Shown piece after piece: positions 8,699-17,975 of a DNA stretch of 64,000 nt. Numbering within the stretch: the stretch's first letter is position 1; every line of letters begins with the position of its first letter. Source of the DNA: CAYPTB01 sp964413535 (GTDB taxonomy: Bacteria; Planctomycetota; UBA1135; GCA-002686595); the NCBI GenBank assembly GCA_964413535.1, contig CAYPTB010000029.1:1-64000 (forward strand), in the 5' to 3' direction. The position numbers and the translations under genes are program-made. The notes under the pieces are model-generated. The model was not told the origin of the DNA, did not search any database, and was given only the letters and a program-made list of their open reading frames with translations.

Positions 8699-9748
8699 CT
8701 AGAACTCCGGGTCGTTCGACCCGAACTTCAGGAAGTCGCCGTTGAATTGCTTCGCAGCGCTCTCCCAGAGGAGACGGCCGCCGTCGATGCCGCTCGCCGG
8801 ACCCGCGGTGATCGCACCGAGGAGCGCCGGGTTCGGGATCGACTCGACGGACGAGTTCGCCACGATGCCGTTGATGATCGCCCAACCCGTCTCCAGGTTG
8901 TCGTCGTTGTCGCAGTCCGTATCGAGCTCGATCGGATCGTTCGGCGTGTTGTTCGACAGGAAGCCCTCCTGGAACACCAGGCTCACGTCCTCCAGCGGCT
9001 CTTCGAACCAGCAGCGGAAGGTCTTCGTCGCCGACAGCGGGAACTCGTTGTCGTTGAAGATGTCGAACTTCACGAGCGCCGTGAACTGCGTGCCGCCCGT
9101 CATGTTGATGAGCGTCAGCGAGGAGCCGGCGAGCGCGATGAAGCTGTCGATGTACAGCGTGTCCGGAATGCCCTCGTACTCGTTGCCGTCGAAGTCGAGC
9201 TGACCGTCACCGTCGCCGCCGTTGGCAACGTCGTCGGTCGCGAGACCCTGCGCGGCCAGCGCCGAGAAGGGGATCGCGTTGATCGAGTACACGCCGCCGA
9301 GCGACGTCACGACGAGCTCCGAGCCCAACAGGTGGTTGAACGACCAGGCCGTCTTGAAGAACGACGGGTTCTGGGCGGTCACGACGAGGTAGCCCTCTTG
9401 CCCACCGGCCGCGTTGTGGCAGTTGGTGAGCACGGACAGCGTGTCGGCGGGCGTCAGCATCTCGACGCGGTCGACGAGGAAGCAGTCCAGGGGCAGTTGC
9501 GAATCGAGCGGGTTCGCCACGGTGTTCACGTAGTCGAACTGCACGTTCGTGGCGCCGCTGACCGGCGACACGTTGCTGTTCGTCACGGAGACGACCGTGA
9601 AGAAGGGCCCACCCGGGGTGCCCACGAGGGCGGAACGGTGGATCGGGTAGACGAGGACGCTACCCGGGTTGCGCCCGTCCGCGAGGGTCGCGGGCGCGAG
9701 GACCGAGGCCACGAGGGCGGCGGTCCCGAACTTGGAAAACGCATTCAT
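8699..9748 (-). CDS. Exported protein of unknown function
   Basis: The 349-residue protein has a signal peptide (MNAFSKFGTAALVASVLAPATLA) cut before DGRNPGS. The mature part is a beta-rich, Asn/Asp/Thr-rich domain with one Asp-dense stretch, DGDGQLDFDGNEYEG, that could bind calcium, and a second, DTDCDNDDN. Several Cys residues (LDCF, LTNCHN, FRCWF) may form disulfides after export. I recognise no enzyme family. AAGGAG precedes the ATG. It is followed by a strong hairpin terminator at 8648-8678, so it is probably a single-gene transcript. Confidence 0.75.
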   Translation of the reverse strand: MNAFSKFGTAALVASVLAPATLADGRNPGSVLVYPIHRSALVGTPGGPFFTVVSVTNSNVSPVSGATNVQFDYVNTVANPLDSQLPLDCFLVDRVEMLTPADTLSVLTNCHNAAGGQEGYLVVTAQNPSFFKTAWSFNHLLGSELVVTSLGGVYSINAIPFSALAAQGLATDDVANGGDGDGQLDFDGNEYEGIPDTLYIDSFIALAGSSLTLINMTGGTQFTALVKFDIFNDNEFPLSATKTFRCWFEEPLEDVSLVFQEGFLSNNTPNDPIELDTDCDNDDNLETGWAIINGIVANSSVESIPNPALLGAITAGPASGIDGGRLLWESAAKQFNGDFLKFGSNDPEF

Positions 9749-9934
9749 GACGTCTTGTTCTCTCCTTGGAGAAGTCTGGCTCTTTCGAGACTCAGTGGTT
9801 CACTCATTCTAGGGTCTTCGAGGCGATCCCGGAGGCAAGGAAATCGGAAAGCACTCCGTCGGCCCTAGGACCCTCGACCGTGGCTGGTTGGGGCTCTTCA
9901 CCTCCCTTTTTCAGTTCGTCGATCCGGTTGGTCC

Positions 9935-9959
9935 GCGCGCGGGCGCAACGCCCGCGCGC
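9935..9959 (-). terminator. Perfect 11-bp hairpin terminator
   Basis: GCGCGCGGGCG (9935-9945), loop CAA, and the exact complement (9949-9959) sit 8 bases after the stop at 9968 of the minus-strand gene. No T run follows, so it may be a GC-rich stem-only terminator or an RNA-stability element. Confidence 0.6.
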
Positions 9960-9967
9960 ATGGTCTT

Positions 9968-10582
9968 TCAGCGCGGCTTCGAGGTCGGAACGACCGGCGT
10001 GATCGTCCGGCCCTGGTCGTCCTTGCCGCGCTCGATCGCGTCGTCGAGGCAGAAGTACCAGTCGCCCTCTTCCCACGTCCACAGCAGCAAGTGCTCGGTG
10101 GTGCGCACGAGCTCCTCCCGCGAAGGCACCTGCAGGCTCGCGCGCACGTGCGCCGGGAGCTTCGCGATGACGAGCTCGGCCTCGGTCTCGACCTGCGCGA
10201 CCGCGTCGAGCGTCTCGTAGTCGATCTCGAGCCCCAGGAGCTCGATCGAGTTCGTCTTCAGCACGCCCTGGCCGTACAGGCTGAGGAACCTCCCCTTGTC
10301 GACCTTCGCGCGCTGCGCGGGATCGACCATGTCGTACAGGGTGTCCCAGTCGTTCGCCTTGCGCAGATCCGTGTACAGGGCGATGCGCGCGCGCAGGTCG
10401 TCGTCGGCACCGGTGTCGGGAGCCGGACGGTGGGGTGCCGCCTGGGCGTCGCCCGTGACGAGCAGCGCCGCTTCGGCGTCGCCCTTGACGAGCAGGATTC
10501 CGCCGGCGACGACGACGAGGGAGAGGGCGGCGAGGATGCCCTTGCGCAGAATGCTCATTCGGGTGTTCATCTTGTTGTCCAT
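9968..10582 (-). CDS. Small exported or membrane-anchored protein, unknown function
   Basis: This protein has 204 residues. One hydrophobic segment near the N-terminus (ILAALSLVVVAGGILLV, residues about 15-31) is a signal peptide or anchor. The rest is a helical and beta-mixed soluble domain rich in Asp/Glu/Leu with two Trp-containing patches near the end (LLLWTWEEGDWYF). The start lies 21 bases after the stop of the FG-GAP gene upstream and has a GAGAGGA ribosome site, so the two form an operon and may work at the same place in the envelope. Family unknown. Confidence 0.75.
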   Translation of the reverse strand: MDNKMNTRMSILRKGILAALSLVVVAGGILLVKGDAEAALLVTGDAQAAPHRPAPDTGADDDLRARIALYTDLRKANDWDTLYDMVDPAQRAKVDKGRFLSLYGQGVLKTNSIELLGLEIDYETLDAVAQVETEAELVIAKLPAHVRASLQVPSREELVRTTEHLLLWTWEEGDWYFCLDDAIERGKDDQGRTITPVVPTSKPR

Positions 10583-10603
10583 CGTGGTGTCCTCTCTCCG
10601 CGC

Positions 10604-11890
10604 CTATTCGTTCGGAAGCTCGATGAGACGCACGCCGCCGAAGCCGACGTGCACCACCTCGTCCCGGCCGTCGCCGGTGGCGTCGCCGATGCCGACGCTG
10701 ATCACGCCCTTGGTGTCCGCGACGCGGCCGCGGCGCACGTACACGCCCGCCTCGGTCATCGCGAAGACGCTCACGCCGAACTTGCCGGCGCCGACGATCT
10801 CGAGCGGCCCGCGGCCGTCGAGCTGCGCGAAGCTCGCGTCGAAGAACGCCTCGTCCGCGGGGAGCCCGGCGCTCAACGCTTCCCAGGCCTCGCCGCTCCA
10901 GCGGAAGAGGCGCAGCGGGTCGTGGCCTTCGTAGATCATGCCCGCAACGAGCAGCTCGGACGTGCCGTCGCCGTCGAGATCGGCCGCGTCGACAGCAAGA
11001 TCCGAACCGCCGATGAGCGGCTCGGGGAGACCCTGCGACCAGTCGACGAACTCGCCGTCGACGAAGCGCCAGACCCGCGCACCCTTGTTCGTGGCCGCGA
11101 GGAGCTCCGGGCGGCCGTCGCCGTCCAGATCGAGCGCGCGAACCTGCGAGCCGTAGTCCTCGATGGGCAGGGGCTCGGCCAGCGTGCGCCAGACGCCGCG
11201 CTCGTCGCGCGAGAAGACGGTGAGCCCACCGGAGTCGGCGAAGAAGCCGAGCGCCGCGAGCTCCATCGTCCCGTCGAGATCGAAGTCCGCGAGCACGACG
11301 TCCGAGCACGGGCCCGCGGCGACGATGCCGTCGGACATCGAGCTCCACTTCGCCGTGCCGTCGTTCATGAAAACGTGCGGCATCTGGTCGTGTCCGGAGA
11401 ACGCGATGTCGAGGTCGCCGTCGCCGTCGACGTCGGCGACCGACGCGCCGCCATAGCCCATGTCGCGGCGCATGCCGTCGAACGAGCTCTTCCACTCCCC
11501 GCCTTGCTCGGCGGGCGAGAGCCAGACGTGGATGCCGTCGCCGATCGTGCTGCGATCCCAGCGGCGCAGCGAAGCGACGACGTCGAGCCGCTCGTCACCG
11601 TTCAGGTCGGCGAGCTGCGGCTTGCCGCGCCAGTGGCCGACGTCGGCGAGCACGTGCTCGACGACCGGGACGATCGTCGGCGCCGGCGGCATCGGGAGCT
11701 CCATCGTCTGTTGGTCGGTCTGTTGGGGTTCGAGCTCGGCTCGTTCGGTAGCCGTGTCTGCGGGTTGCCTCTGGTCGCCGGCGTCAGAGACGGTCTGCGC
11801 GCCGGAGTTCCGCAGTGCGAGCATGCCGAGCACTGCGGCCGCTGCGGTGGACAGGCCGGCGATCAGCGCCATTTCGGCTTGGGGTTTCAA
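10604..11890 (-). CDS. Membrane-anchored FG-GAP/VCBS repeat protein
   Basis: The 428-residue protein carries an N-terminal anchor (ALIAGLSTAAAAVLGMLAL) and then at least six FG-GAP/VCBS beta-propeller blades marked by DLNGDERLD, DVDGDGDLD, DFDLDGTME, DLDGDGRPE, DLDGDGTSE and DATGDGRDE, which bind calcium in integrin-like propellers. I place the start at TTG 11890 because a strong GAGGAGG site lies 7 bases upstream; ATG 11872, six codons later, has no such site. A 204-residue exported protein follows in the same operon. Two direct repeats lie 41-72 bases upstream of the start. Confidence 0.85.
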   Translation of the reverse strand: MKPQAEMALIAGLSTAAAAVLGMLALRNSGAQTVSDAGDQRQPADTATERAELEPQQTDQQTMELPMPPAPTIVPVVEHVLADVGHWRGKPQLADLNGDERLDVVASLRRWDRSTIGDGIHVWLSPAEQGGEWKSSFDGMRRDMGYGGASVADVDGDGDLDIAFSGHDQMPHVFMNDGTAKWSSMSDGIVAAGPCSDVVLADFDLDGTMELAALGFFADSGGLTVFSRDERGVWRTLAEPLPIEDYGSQVRALDLDGDGRPELLAATNKGARVWRFVDGEFVDWSQGLPEPLIGGSDLAVDAADLDGDGTSELLVAGMIYEGHDPLRLFRWSGEAWEALSAGLPADEAFFDASFAQLDGRGPLEIVGAGKFGVSVFAMTEAGVYVRRGRVADTKGVISVGIGDATGDGRDEVVHVGFGGVRLIELPNE

Positions 11891-12517
11891 CGGGGAACCT
11901 CCTCGTGGTTCGGGCGGTGTTGCGAGGTCATGTCGCGAGCGTCGGTCGTCGTGTCGCGAGCGGTGGTCACGGGGCGGGTCGTTCCCGAAGGGCAACAGCT
12001 CTCCAAAATAGGCATTCCTAGATTCCGCGCCACTGCGAACAGCCTCGATGCAACGTAAACAACATGTACAGAGGCTGGCGAGAGGCGGGGAAGACGCTGT
12101 CCTGCCGAACGGGATCGCACCCCTGAAACCGTACCCCACGGCGAGCGCGACGGTGGGAACGGTCCCGAGCGCGAGGCGATGCCTCGGTCCTTCGTGTCCC
12201 CGGTCGTGCGTGCCGCGCGATGCGGCGAGGTCCGCGCCCGTTTCCGAGCGTGCGTCGGGCGCTTCCCCGCCGTCCGCGCGGCGAGCCGCGCGGACGATCG
12301 GGCCGGCGCCCTCGGCCGTCCCTCGCTCCAAGTGTATCCCCGCTCGCCGGAAATGGGCCTTCCTTGCCTCACCCGTCGTTGGCGGTCTCGCCGTGATTCT
12401 CCACTCGATTCCGCGGAAGCGCAACGGCCGCCGCCGCACCGGACCCGGGAAAGTGCGAGCTCCCGGAGCCCCGGGGCAGCCAGGCGAACCGCGCGCCGAC
12501 CCTCTAGGATGCGCGCG
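11891..12517. other. Divergent intergenic region, no convincing gene
   Basis: About 630 bases separate the FG-GAP gene (minus) from the ABC transporter (plus). Frames are open through it on both strands, but their Arg/Ser/Pro-rich translations lack signals and ribosome sites, so I call it non-coding. Positions 12,000-12,070 are AT-richer than the surroundings and are the likeliest promoter zone. The only patterned element is the direct repeat at 11931-11962. Confidence 0.5.
11931..11962. repeat. Two 11-base direct repeats spaced 21 bases
   Basis: TGTCGCGAGCG occurs at 11931-11941 and again at 11952-11962, exactly 21 bases (two helical turns) apart, with partial similarity between the bases that follow each copy. 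It lies just upstream of the FG-GAP gene's ribosome site, so it could be a binding site for a regulator. Confidence 0.4.
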
Positions 12518-13302
<785 letters not shown>

Positions 13303-13306
<4 letters not shown>

Positions 13307-14802
13307 CCGCGGCCGCCTGGGCGCTCGCAGCGCTCGCGGCGCTCGGCGCGCAACGCGACGCGTCCGTGCGGCCCGAGGTCGTCGTCGGCTCGAAGGGCTT
13401 CACCGAGTCGGTCGTCCTCGGCGAGATCGCGACGCTGGTCGCGCGGGACGCGGGCGCGCGGGTCTCGCACCGGCGCGAGCTCGGCGGCACGCGCGTCCTG
13501 TGGAACGCGTTGCGCGAGGGCGCGGTCGACGTCTACCCCGAGTACACGGGGACGCTGCTCGGCGAGGTGCTCGCGGATCGGACGGTACGGGGCACGGACG
13601 AGCTCGCCGCCGCGCTGCTCGAGGACGGCGTCGTGCTCGGCCCCGCGCTCGGCTTCGAGAACACGTATGCGCTCGGCGTGCGCGCCCAGCTCGCGCGCGA
13701 ACGATCGCTGCGCGCGATCTCCGACCTGCGCTCGCACCCCGACCTCGTGCTCGGCTTCAGCAACGAGTTCATGGGCCGCGCCGACGGGTGGCCGGGGCTG
13801 CGCGCGCGCTACGCGCTGCCGCACCCTGCCGAGGGCATCCAGCACGAGCTCGCGTACCGCGCGCTCGAGAGCGGCGCGCTGCACGTGATCGACCTGTACA
13901 CGACCGACGCCGAGATCGCGTACTACGGGCTCGTCGCGCTCGACGACGACCTCGGCTACTTCCCCGAGTACCAGGCGGTCTTGCTGTGGCGGCAGGACCT
14001 CGAGGAGCGCGCGCCGCGCGTCGTCGAGGCGCTGGCAGGCCTCGGCGGCCGCGTGAGCGCGAGCGCGATGATCGCGATGAACGCGCGCGCGAAGCTCGAC
14101 CGCGTGCCCGAGTCGCGCGTCGCCGCCGACTTCCTCGCCGACTTGCTCGCGCGGCCGGTCGCGGCGCGCGCCGAGGACCGCGCGGCTCTGCTCGCGCGCG
14201 CGACCCTCGAGCACCTGCGGCTCGTCGCGGTCTCGCTCTTCGCCGCGATCGCCGTCGCGATCCCGCTCGGGGTGCTCGCCGCCCGCAGGCGCAGCTTCGG
14301 GCAGGCGGTGCTCGGGGCAACGGGGCTGCTGCAGACGGTGCCCTCGCTCGCGATGTTCGTCTTCCTCATCCCCCTGCTCGGGATCGGCGCGCCGCCGGCG
14401 ATCGCGGCGCTGTTCCTCTACAGCCTCCTGCCGATCGTGCGCAACACCCACGCAGGCCTCGTGGGGATCGCGCCGCACCTCGTCGACGCGGCCCGAGCGC
14501 TCGGCCTGCCGCCCGCGGCGCGCCTGCGCCGCGTCGAGCTGCCGCTCGCGACCCCCGCGATCCTCGCGGGCATCCAGACCTCGGCCGTCATCAACGTCGG
14601 CACCGCGACGCTCGGCGCGCTGATCGGAGCGGGCGGCTACGGCCAGCCGATCCTCACCGGCATCCGGCTCGACGACACCGGCCTGATCCTGCTCGGCGCG
14701 GTGCCGGCCGCCGCGCTCGCGCTCGCCGTGCAGGGGGCCTTCGAGCTGCTCGCGCGCGTCGTCGTCCCGCGCGGGCTGCGCCTGGAGCGTCAGCCGAGCT
14801 GA
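13303..14802 (+). CDS. Fused substrate-binding/permease protein of osmoprotectant ABC transporter
   Basis: The 499-residue protein begins with a short signal-like segment. Residues about 25-280 form an OpuAC/ProX-type receptor domain (VVVGSKGFTESVVLGEI, DVYPEYTGTLLGEVL, LYTTDAEIAYYGL). The rest, about 290-495, is a BPD-type permease with several membrane helices and an EAA-like loop (DAARALGLPPAARLRRVELPL, about 375-395). In the well-known BusAB/OpuC fusions the receptor follows the permease; here it comes first. With the overlapping ATPase gene this makes a complete two-gene importer. The substrate is inferred from the family: betaine, choline or a related quaternary amine. Confidence 0.88.
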
Positions 14803-14821
14803 TCCCCGAGCGTCGGCCGCC

Positions 14822-15631
14822 CTACTCTCGGGCGCGCTCGTGCGGAAGGCGGCCCCACGCGAGCACGCGCGGGAACGGGAAGAAGAACGGACGGTCGTCC
14901 GCCAGGCGCGCGAGCAGGCGCGCGCGATACGCTTCGACGAAGCCCTCGAAATGCGCGCCCAACCGCTCGGCGTACGGGGTCAGGGTCGTTCCGCGCACCC
15001 ATTCGACGACGTCCTCGGGGCCGGCGAGGCGGTGCGCGTAGATCGCGAGCCGCACGTGCTGCTCGGCGAGCCCGAGCCGGTCGAGCAGGTGCGCGTACTC
15101 GAGCGGCGCGAGCACGTTCACGGGTTTCGTCCAGCCGCCGAGCAGCGCGCGCCACGGCTCCTCGGCCGCGAGCTCGGCGGCGACGACGTGCGACGCGTGC
15201 TCGTGGTTGGCGGGCACTTGGAACGCGAGCTCGCCGCCGGGCGCGAGCAGACGGGTGAGCCGGGCGAGGAGCGCGGGATGGTCCGCGCACCAGTGCAGCG
15301 CCGCGTTGCTGAAGACGAGATCCCAGCGCTCGGCCCCGTGCTCGTCAGCGTGCTCGCCAGCGTGCGCCGCGACGTCCTCGATGCGCGCGCGCTCGAAGCG
15401 CAGGCCCGGCGTCGCGAGCTCGGCGCTGCGGGCGAGCATCCGCTCCGACGCGTCGATGCCCAGCGTCTCCCGCGCGCGCAGGCGCTCGTGCAGGCGCGCG
15501 GTCAGCTCCCCGGTGCCGCAGCCGAGGTCGAGCACCCGCGCACCCGGCGCCGCGCGGACGAGGCCGGCGAGATCGTCGAACGGGCGGCCGCGCTCGTCGG
15601 CGAACCGGGCATATCGATCGGGATCCCACAT
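14822..15631 (-). CDS. tam: Trans-aconitate 2-methyltransferase
   Basis: This is a class I SAM-dependent methyltransferase of 269 residues. It begins with WDPDRYARFADERGRP, matching the start of E. coli Tam. The SAM-binding motif VLDLGCGTGELT is at 33-44, the acidic loop is GIDASERML, and motif IV is WDLVFSNAALHW, also as in Tam. The C-terminus (FFFPFPRVLAWGRLP) resembles Tam's final strand. Tam esterifies trans-aconitate, an inhibitory by-product of the citrate cycle; that substrate is inferred from the family. The gene converges on the ABC operon (19-base gap) and diverges from the glutamate-cysteine ligase gene. Confidence 0.85.
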   Translation of the reverse strand: MWDPDRYARFADERGRPFDDLAGLVRAAPGARVLDLGCGTGELTARLHERLRARETLGIDASERMLARSAELATPGLRFERARIEDVAAHAGEHADEHGAERWDLVFSNAALHWCADHPALLARLTRLLAPGGELAFQVPANHEHASHVVAAELAAEEPWRALLGGWTKPVNVLAPLEYAHLLDRLGLAEQHVRLAIYAHRLAGPEDVVEWVRGTTLTPYAERLGAHFEGFVEAYRARLLARLADDRPFFFPFPRVLAWGRLPHERARE

Positions 15632-15741
15632 GCGTGCGGCGTGACGGGCCGAGCGGCGTGACGGGCGACGTTCGGAACGGTGCTTGCGTCCCCTCTCTGC
15701 GCCCGGGCGAATGGACTAGAGTAGCGGCCGAGGGAACCGGC

Positions 15742-17154
15742 GTGCCGACCAAGAACAGACACGAAGCGCTGACGCTCGAGGGCGTGCGCGAGCGACTGCG
15801 CCGTGCGGGATTCCCGCGCGACGCCAGCGAGCCGGACCGCACCGCGGTCGGGCTCGAGCCGGAGATGTTCGCGTACCGCCTGCTCGACGGCGCGCGGCCC
15901 GGCGCGCGGCTGCCGCTCTCCGTTCCCTCGCGCTCCGACCGCCGCACGGTCCTCGGCGTGCTCGACGAGCTCGCGCCCCACGAGCCGTGGCTCGCGCCGC
16001 GCGCCCCCGGCGCGACGACGCCGGTGTACGAGCTCACGCACGGCGGCAGCCTCACGTTCGAGCCGGGCGGACAGGTCGAGCACTCGACCGCCGTGCACGC
16101 GACGTGCGCCGACGCCGTACGCGACCTCGACGCGGTGCGCCAGGTGCTGTGCAGCGCGTTCCGCGCGAACGGCGTGGTGCTCGCGAAGTTCGGGCTCGAT
16201 CCGTGGAGCGCGGTCGACGACGTGCCGCAGCAGCTCGACGCCCCGCGCTACCGCGCGATGGCGAGCTACTTCGCCAAGCGCGGTCCCGCGGGCGCGATGA
16301 TGATGCGCATGACCGCGAGCATGCAGGTCAACCTCGACCTGGGCGCGCGCGGCGTCGCCGAGGAGCGCTGGCGCGTCGTCAACCTCGCGAGCCCGTTCGT
16401 GACCGCGACGTTCGCCGCGAGCCCGACCGCCGACGACGTGTGCGGCCGCGCGCGCATCTGGCAGGAGCTCGATCCGACGCGCAGCGGCTTCCCGCCGCGC
16501 TTCGTCGACGGGCCGGGCGACGAGCCCTACGAGGAGCTGCTCGCGGCCGCGCTCGCCGCCGACGTGATGCTCTTGCGCGACGCAGACGGCGGCGCGACGC
16601 CGGGCGAGCCGGGGTTCACGTTCGAGCGCTGGCTCCGCGAGGGTCATCCCGAGCTCGGCTGGCCGACGGCGGACGATTTCGACTACCACCGCACCACGCT
16701 CTTCTTCGAGGTCCGCTGCCGGGGCTTTCTCGAGCTGCGCGCGTGCGACGCGCTCCCCGAGCCGTGGCACAGCGTGCCGGCGGTGCTGCTGTGCAGCCTC
16801 GTCTACGACGGCGAGGCGCGCCGCGACGCGATCGAGCTGCTCGAGCCGCTGCGGCCGCGCCTGCCCGAGCTGTGGCGCGACGCCGCGCGCGACGGCGTGC
16901 GCGCCCCGGCCCTGGCCGAGCGCACGGTCGCGCTGTGGCGCATCGCCCTCGCCGGCGCCCGGCGCCTCGGCCCGGGCTACCTGCCCCCGAACGGCATCGC
17001 GACGGCGCAGGCGTTCCTGGAACGCTTCACCGAGAGCGGTCGGATGCCCTCCGACGAGCTGCGCGAAGCGCTCGCCGAGTCGCCCGAGCGCGCGCTGGCG
17101 TGGTCGCTCGGCGACGCGCCCTGCCCCGAGCGCGTCCGCGGCGTCGGAGCCTAG
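15742..17154 (+). CDS. Glutamate-cysteine ligase (GCS2 family)
   Basis: This enzyme makes gamma-glutamylcysteine, the first step to glutathione or ergothioneine-type thiols, from Glu, Cys and ATP. The 470-residue protein has the family's GLEPEMF (37-43), HGGSLTFEPGGQVEHST with the substrate/metal-binding Glu, MMMRMTASMQVNLD, and FEVRCRGFLELRACD near residue 330. GTG 15742 is chosen because GAGGGAA lies just upstream; the frame is open to 15634 but the extension lacks a ribosome site. With the exported gamma-glutamyltransferase at 2057-3793 the window holds both synthesis and breakdown of gamma-glutamyl thiols. EgtA-like or GshA-like function cannot be told apart here. Confidence 0.82.
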   Translation: MPTKNRHEALTLEGVRERLRRAGFPRDASEPDRTAVGLEPEMFAYRLLDGARPGARLPLSVPSRSDRRTVLGVLDELAPHEPWLAPRAPGATTPVYELTHGGSLTFEPGGQVEHSTAVHATCADAVRDLDAVRQVLCSAFRANGVVLAKFGLDPWSAVDDVPQQLDAPRYRAMASYFAKRGPAGAMMMRMTASMQVNLDLGARGVAEERWRVVNLASPFVTATFAASPTADDVCGRARIWQELDPTRSGFPPRFVDGPGDEPYEELLAAALAADVMLLRDADGGATPGEPGFTFERWLREGHPELGWPTADDFDYHRTTLFFEVRCRGFLELRACDALPEPWHSVPAVLLCSLVYDGEARRDAIELLEPLRPRLPELWRDAARDGVRAPALAERTVALWRIALAGARRLGPGYLPPNGIATAQAFLERFTESGRMPSDELREALAESPERALAWSLGDAPCPERVRGVGA

Positions 17155-17181
17155 GACCCGACGGTCGAGCTCCCGTAGCGC

Positions 17182-17210
17182 TTCGCACGTTCGCCGGCCG
17201 GGCTTACACT
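17182..17210 (+). promoter_or_regulatory. Promoter placing the start at or next to the ATG (leaderless candidate)
   Basis: TTCGCA (17182-17187), a 17-base spacer and TACACT (17205-17210) fit a sigma-70 promoter with four of six matches in each box. The predicted transcription start is 1-3 bases from the ATG at 17220, and no ribosome site exists, so the mRNA may be leaderless. Confidence 0.35.
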
Positions 17211-17219
17211 GGCCGTTCG

Positions 17220-17951
17220 ATGGGTGTCATCGCCGCGCTCCGAGGCCGGATCGGCAGCCGCTACGTGGTCGTCTACCGCGTCGACCCGCGCGCGGCCGCC
17301 GCTCTGTTGCCGGCGGGCGCGCGGCCCGCGACGGTGCGCGGCTCGACGCCGGTCGCGCTGTGCTACACGCGGCTGGAGGGTGCGCGACGGCGCTGGATCC
17401 CGCGGCGCATCGACGGTCGCTCGGACCATCTCGCGTGGCGCGTGCCGGTCGAGGACGAGCAGGCGGGGCGGCCCGTCGTCCATGTCGTGCGCCGCGACAC
17501 CTCGTCGTGGTGGAACGCGCACTGCGCGAGCGTGATCACGCGCGGGCGCTACCACTGCGCGCGATTCGAGCTCGACGAGGACGAGAGCTCGGTGCGCCTC
17601 GCGGTGACGGCGGGTGGCGAGCAGGTGCTGCGGTTCGCCGCGGTCCGGGCGCGCGACCTGCGCGGCTCGATCTTCAGGACGACGCGCGAAGCGGAGGAGC
17701 ACCTCGCCGCGGCCGCGGTCGTGCGGCCGCCCGACCCGCTCGCGCCGGCGCTCGACGACCTCGGCCTGCGCGCGGGACGCTGGGCGCTCGAGCCGCTCGA
17801 GGTCCTCGAGCTGCGCGCAGCGGGGTTCGAGGACCCGGAGACGGTCGCGCTCGACAGCGCGTTCCGGCTCACGAGCGTGAGGCGCATCGGCGCGACCACG
17901 CTGGCGCCGCTGCCGGCGCTCGAGGAGCTCGCGAACCCGGCCGCGACGTGA
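17220..17951 (+). CDS. Acetoacetate decarboxylase-like / DUF2071-type protein, function unknown
   Basis: The 243-residue protein begins with SRYVVVYRVDPRAAAALLP, a pattern seen at the start of the YqjF/DUF2071 and acetoacetate-decarboxylase-like beta-barrel proteins (barrel strand, then a Leu-Leu-Pro turn). It continues with alternating strands (VALCYTRLEGARRRWIP, WRVPVEDEQAGRPVVHVV). I see no lysine clearly placed as the Schiff-base residue of a true decarboxylase, so catalysis is doubtful. The ATG at 17220 is preceded by a promoter-like sequence and no ribosome site. It follows the glutamate-cysteine ligase by 65 bases and converges on the S1-domain gene. Confidence 0.6.
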   Translation: MGVIAALRGRIGSRYVVVYRVDPRAAAALLPAGARPATVRGSTPVALCYTRLEGARRRWIPRRIDGRSDHLAWRVPVEDEQAGRPVVHVVRRDTSSWWNAHCASVITRGRYHCARFELDEDESSVRLAVTAGGEQVLRFAAVRARDLRGSIFRTTREAEEHLAAAAVVRPPDPLAPALDDLGLRAGRWALEPLEVLELRAAGFEDPETVALDSAFRLTSVRRIGATTLAPLPALEELANPAAT

Positions 17952-17975
17952 GCGGGCGTCGCGTGCGCGACTCCG

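Noticed and set aside
12179..12508. In-frame upstream extension of the ABC transporter ATPase
   Set aside because: It is open but lacks a ribosome site, and its residues do not match the OpuCA family, whose start fits ATG 12518.
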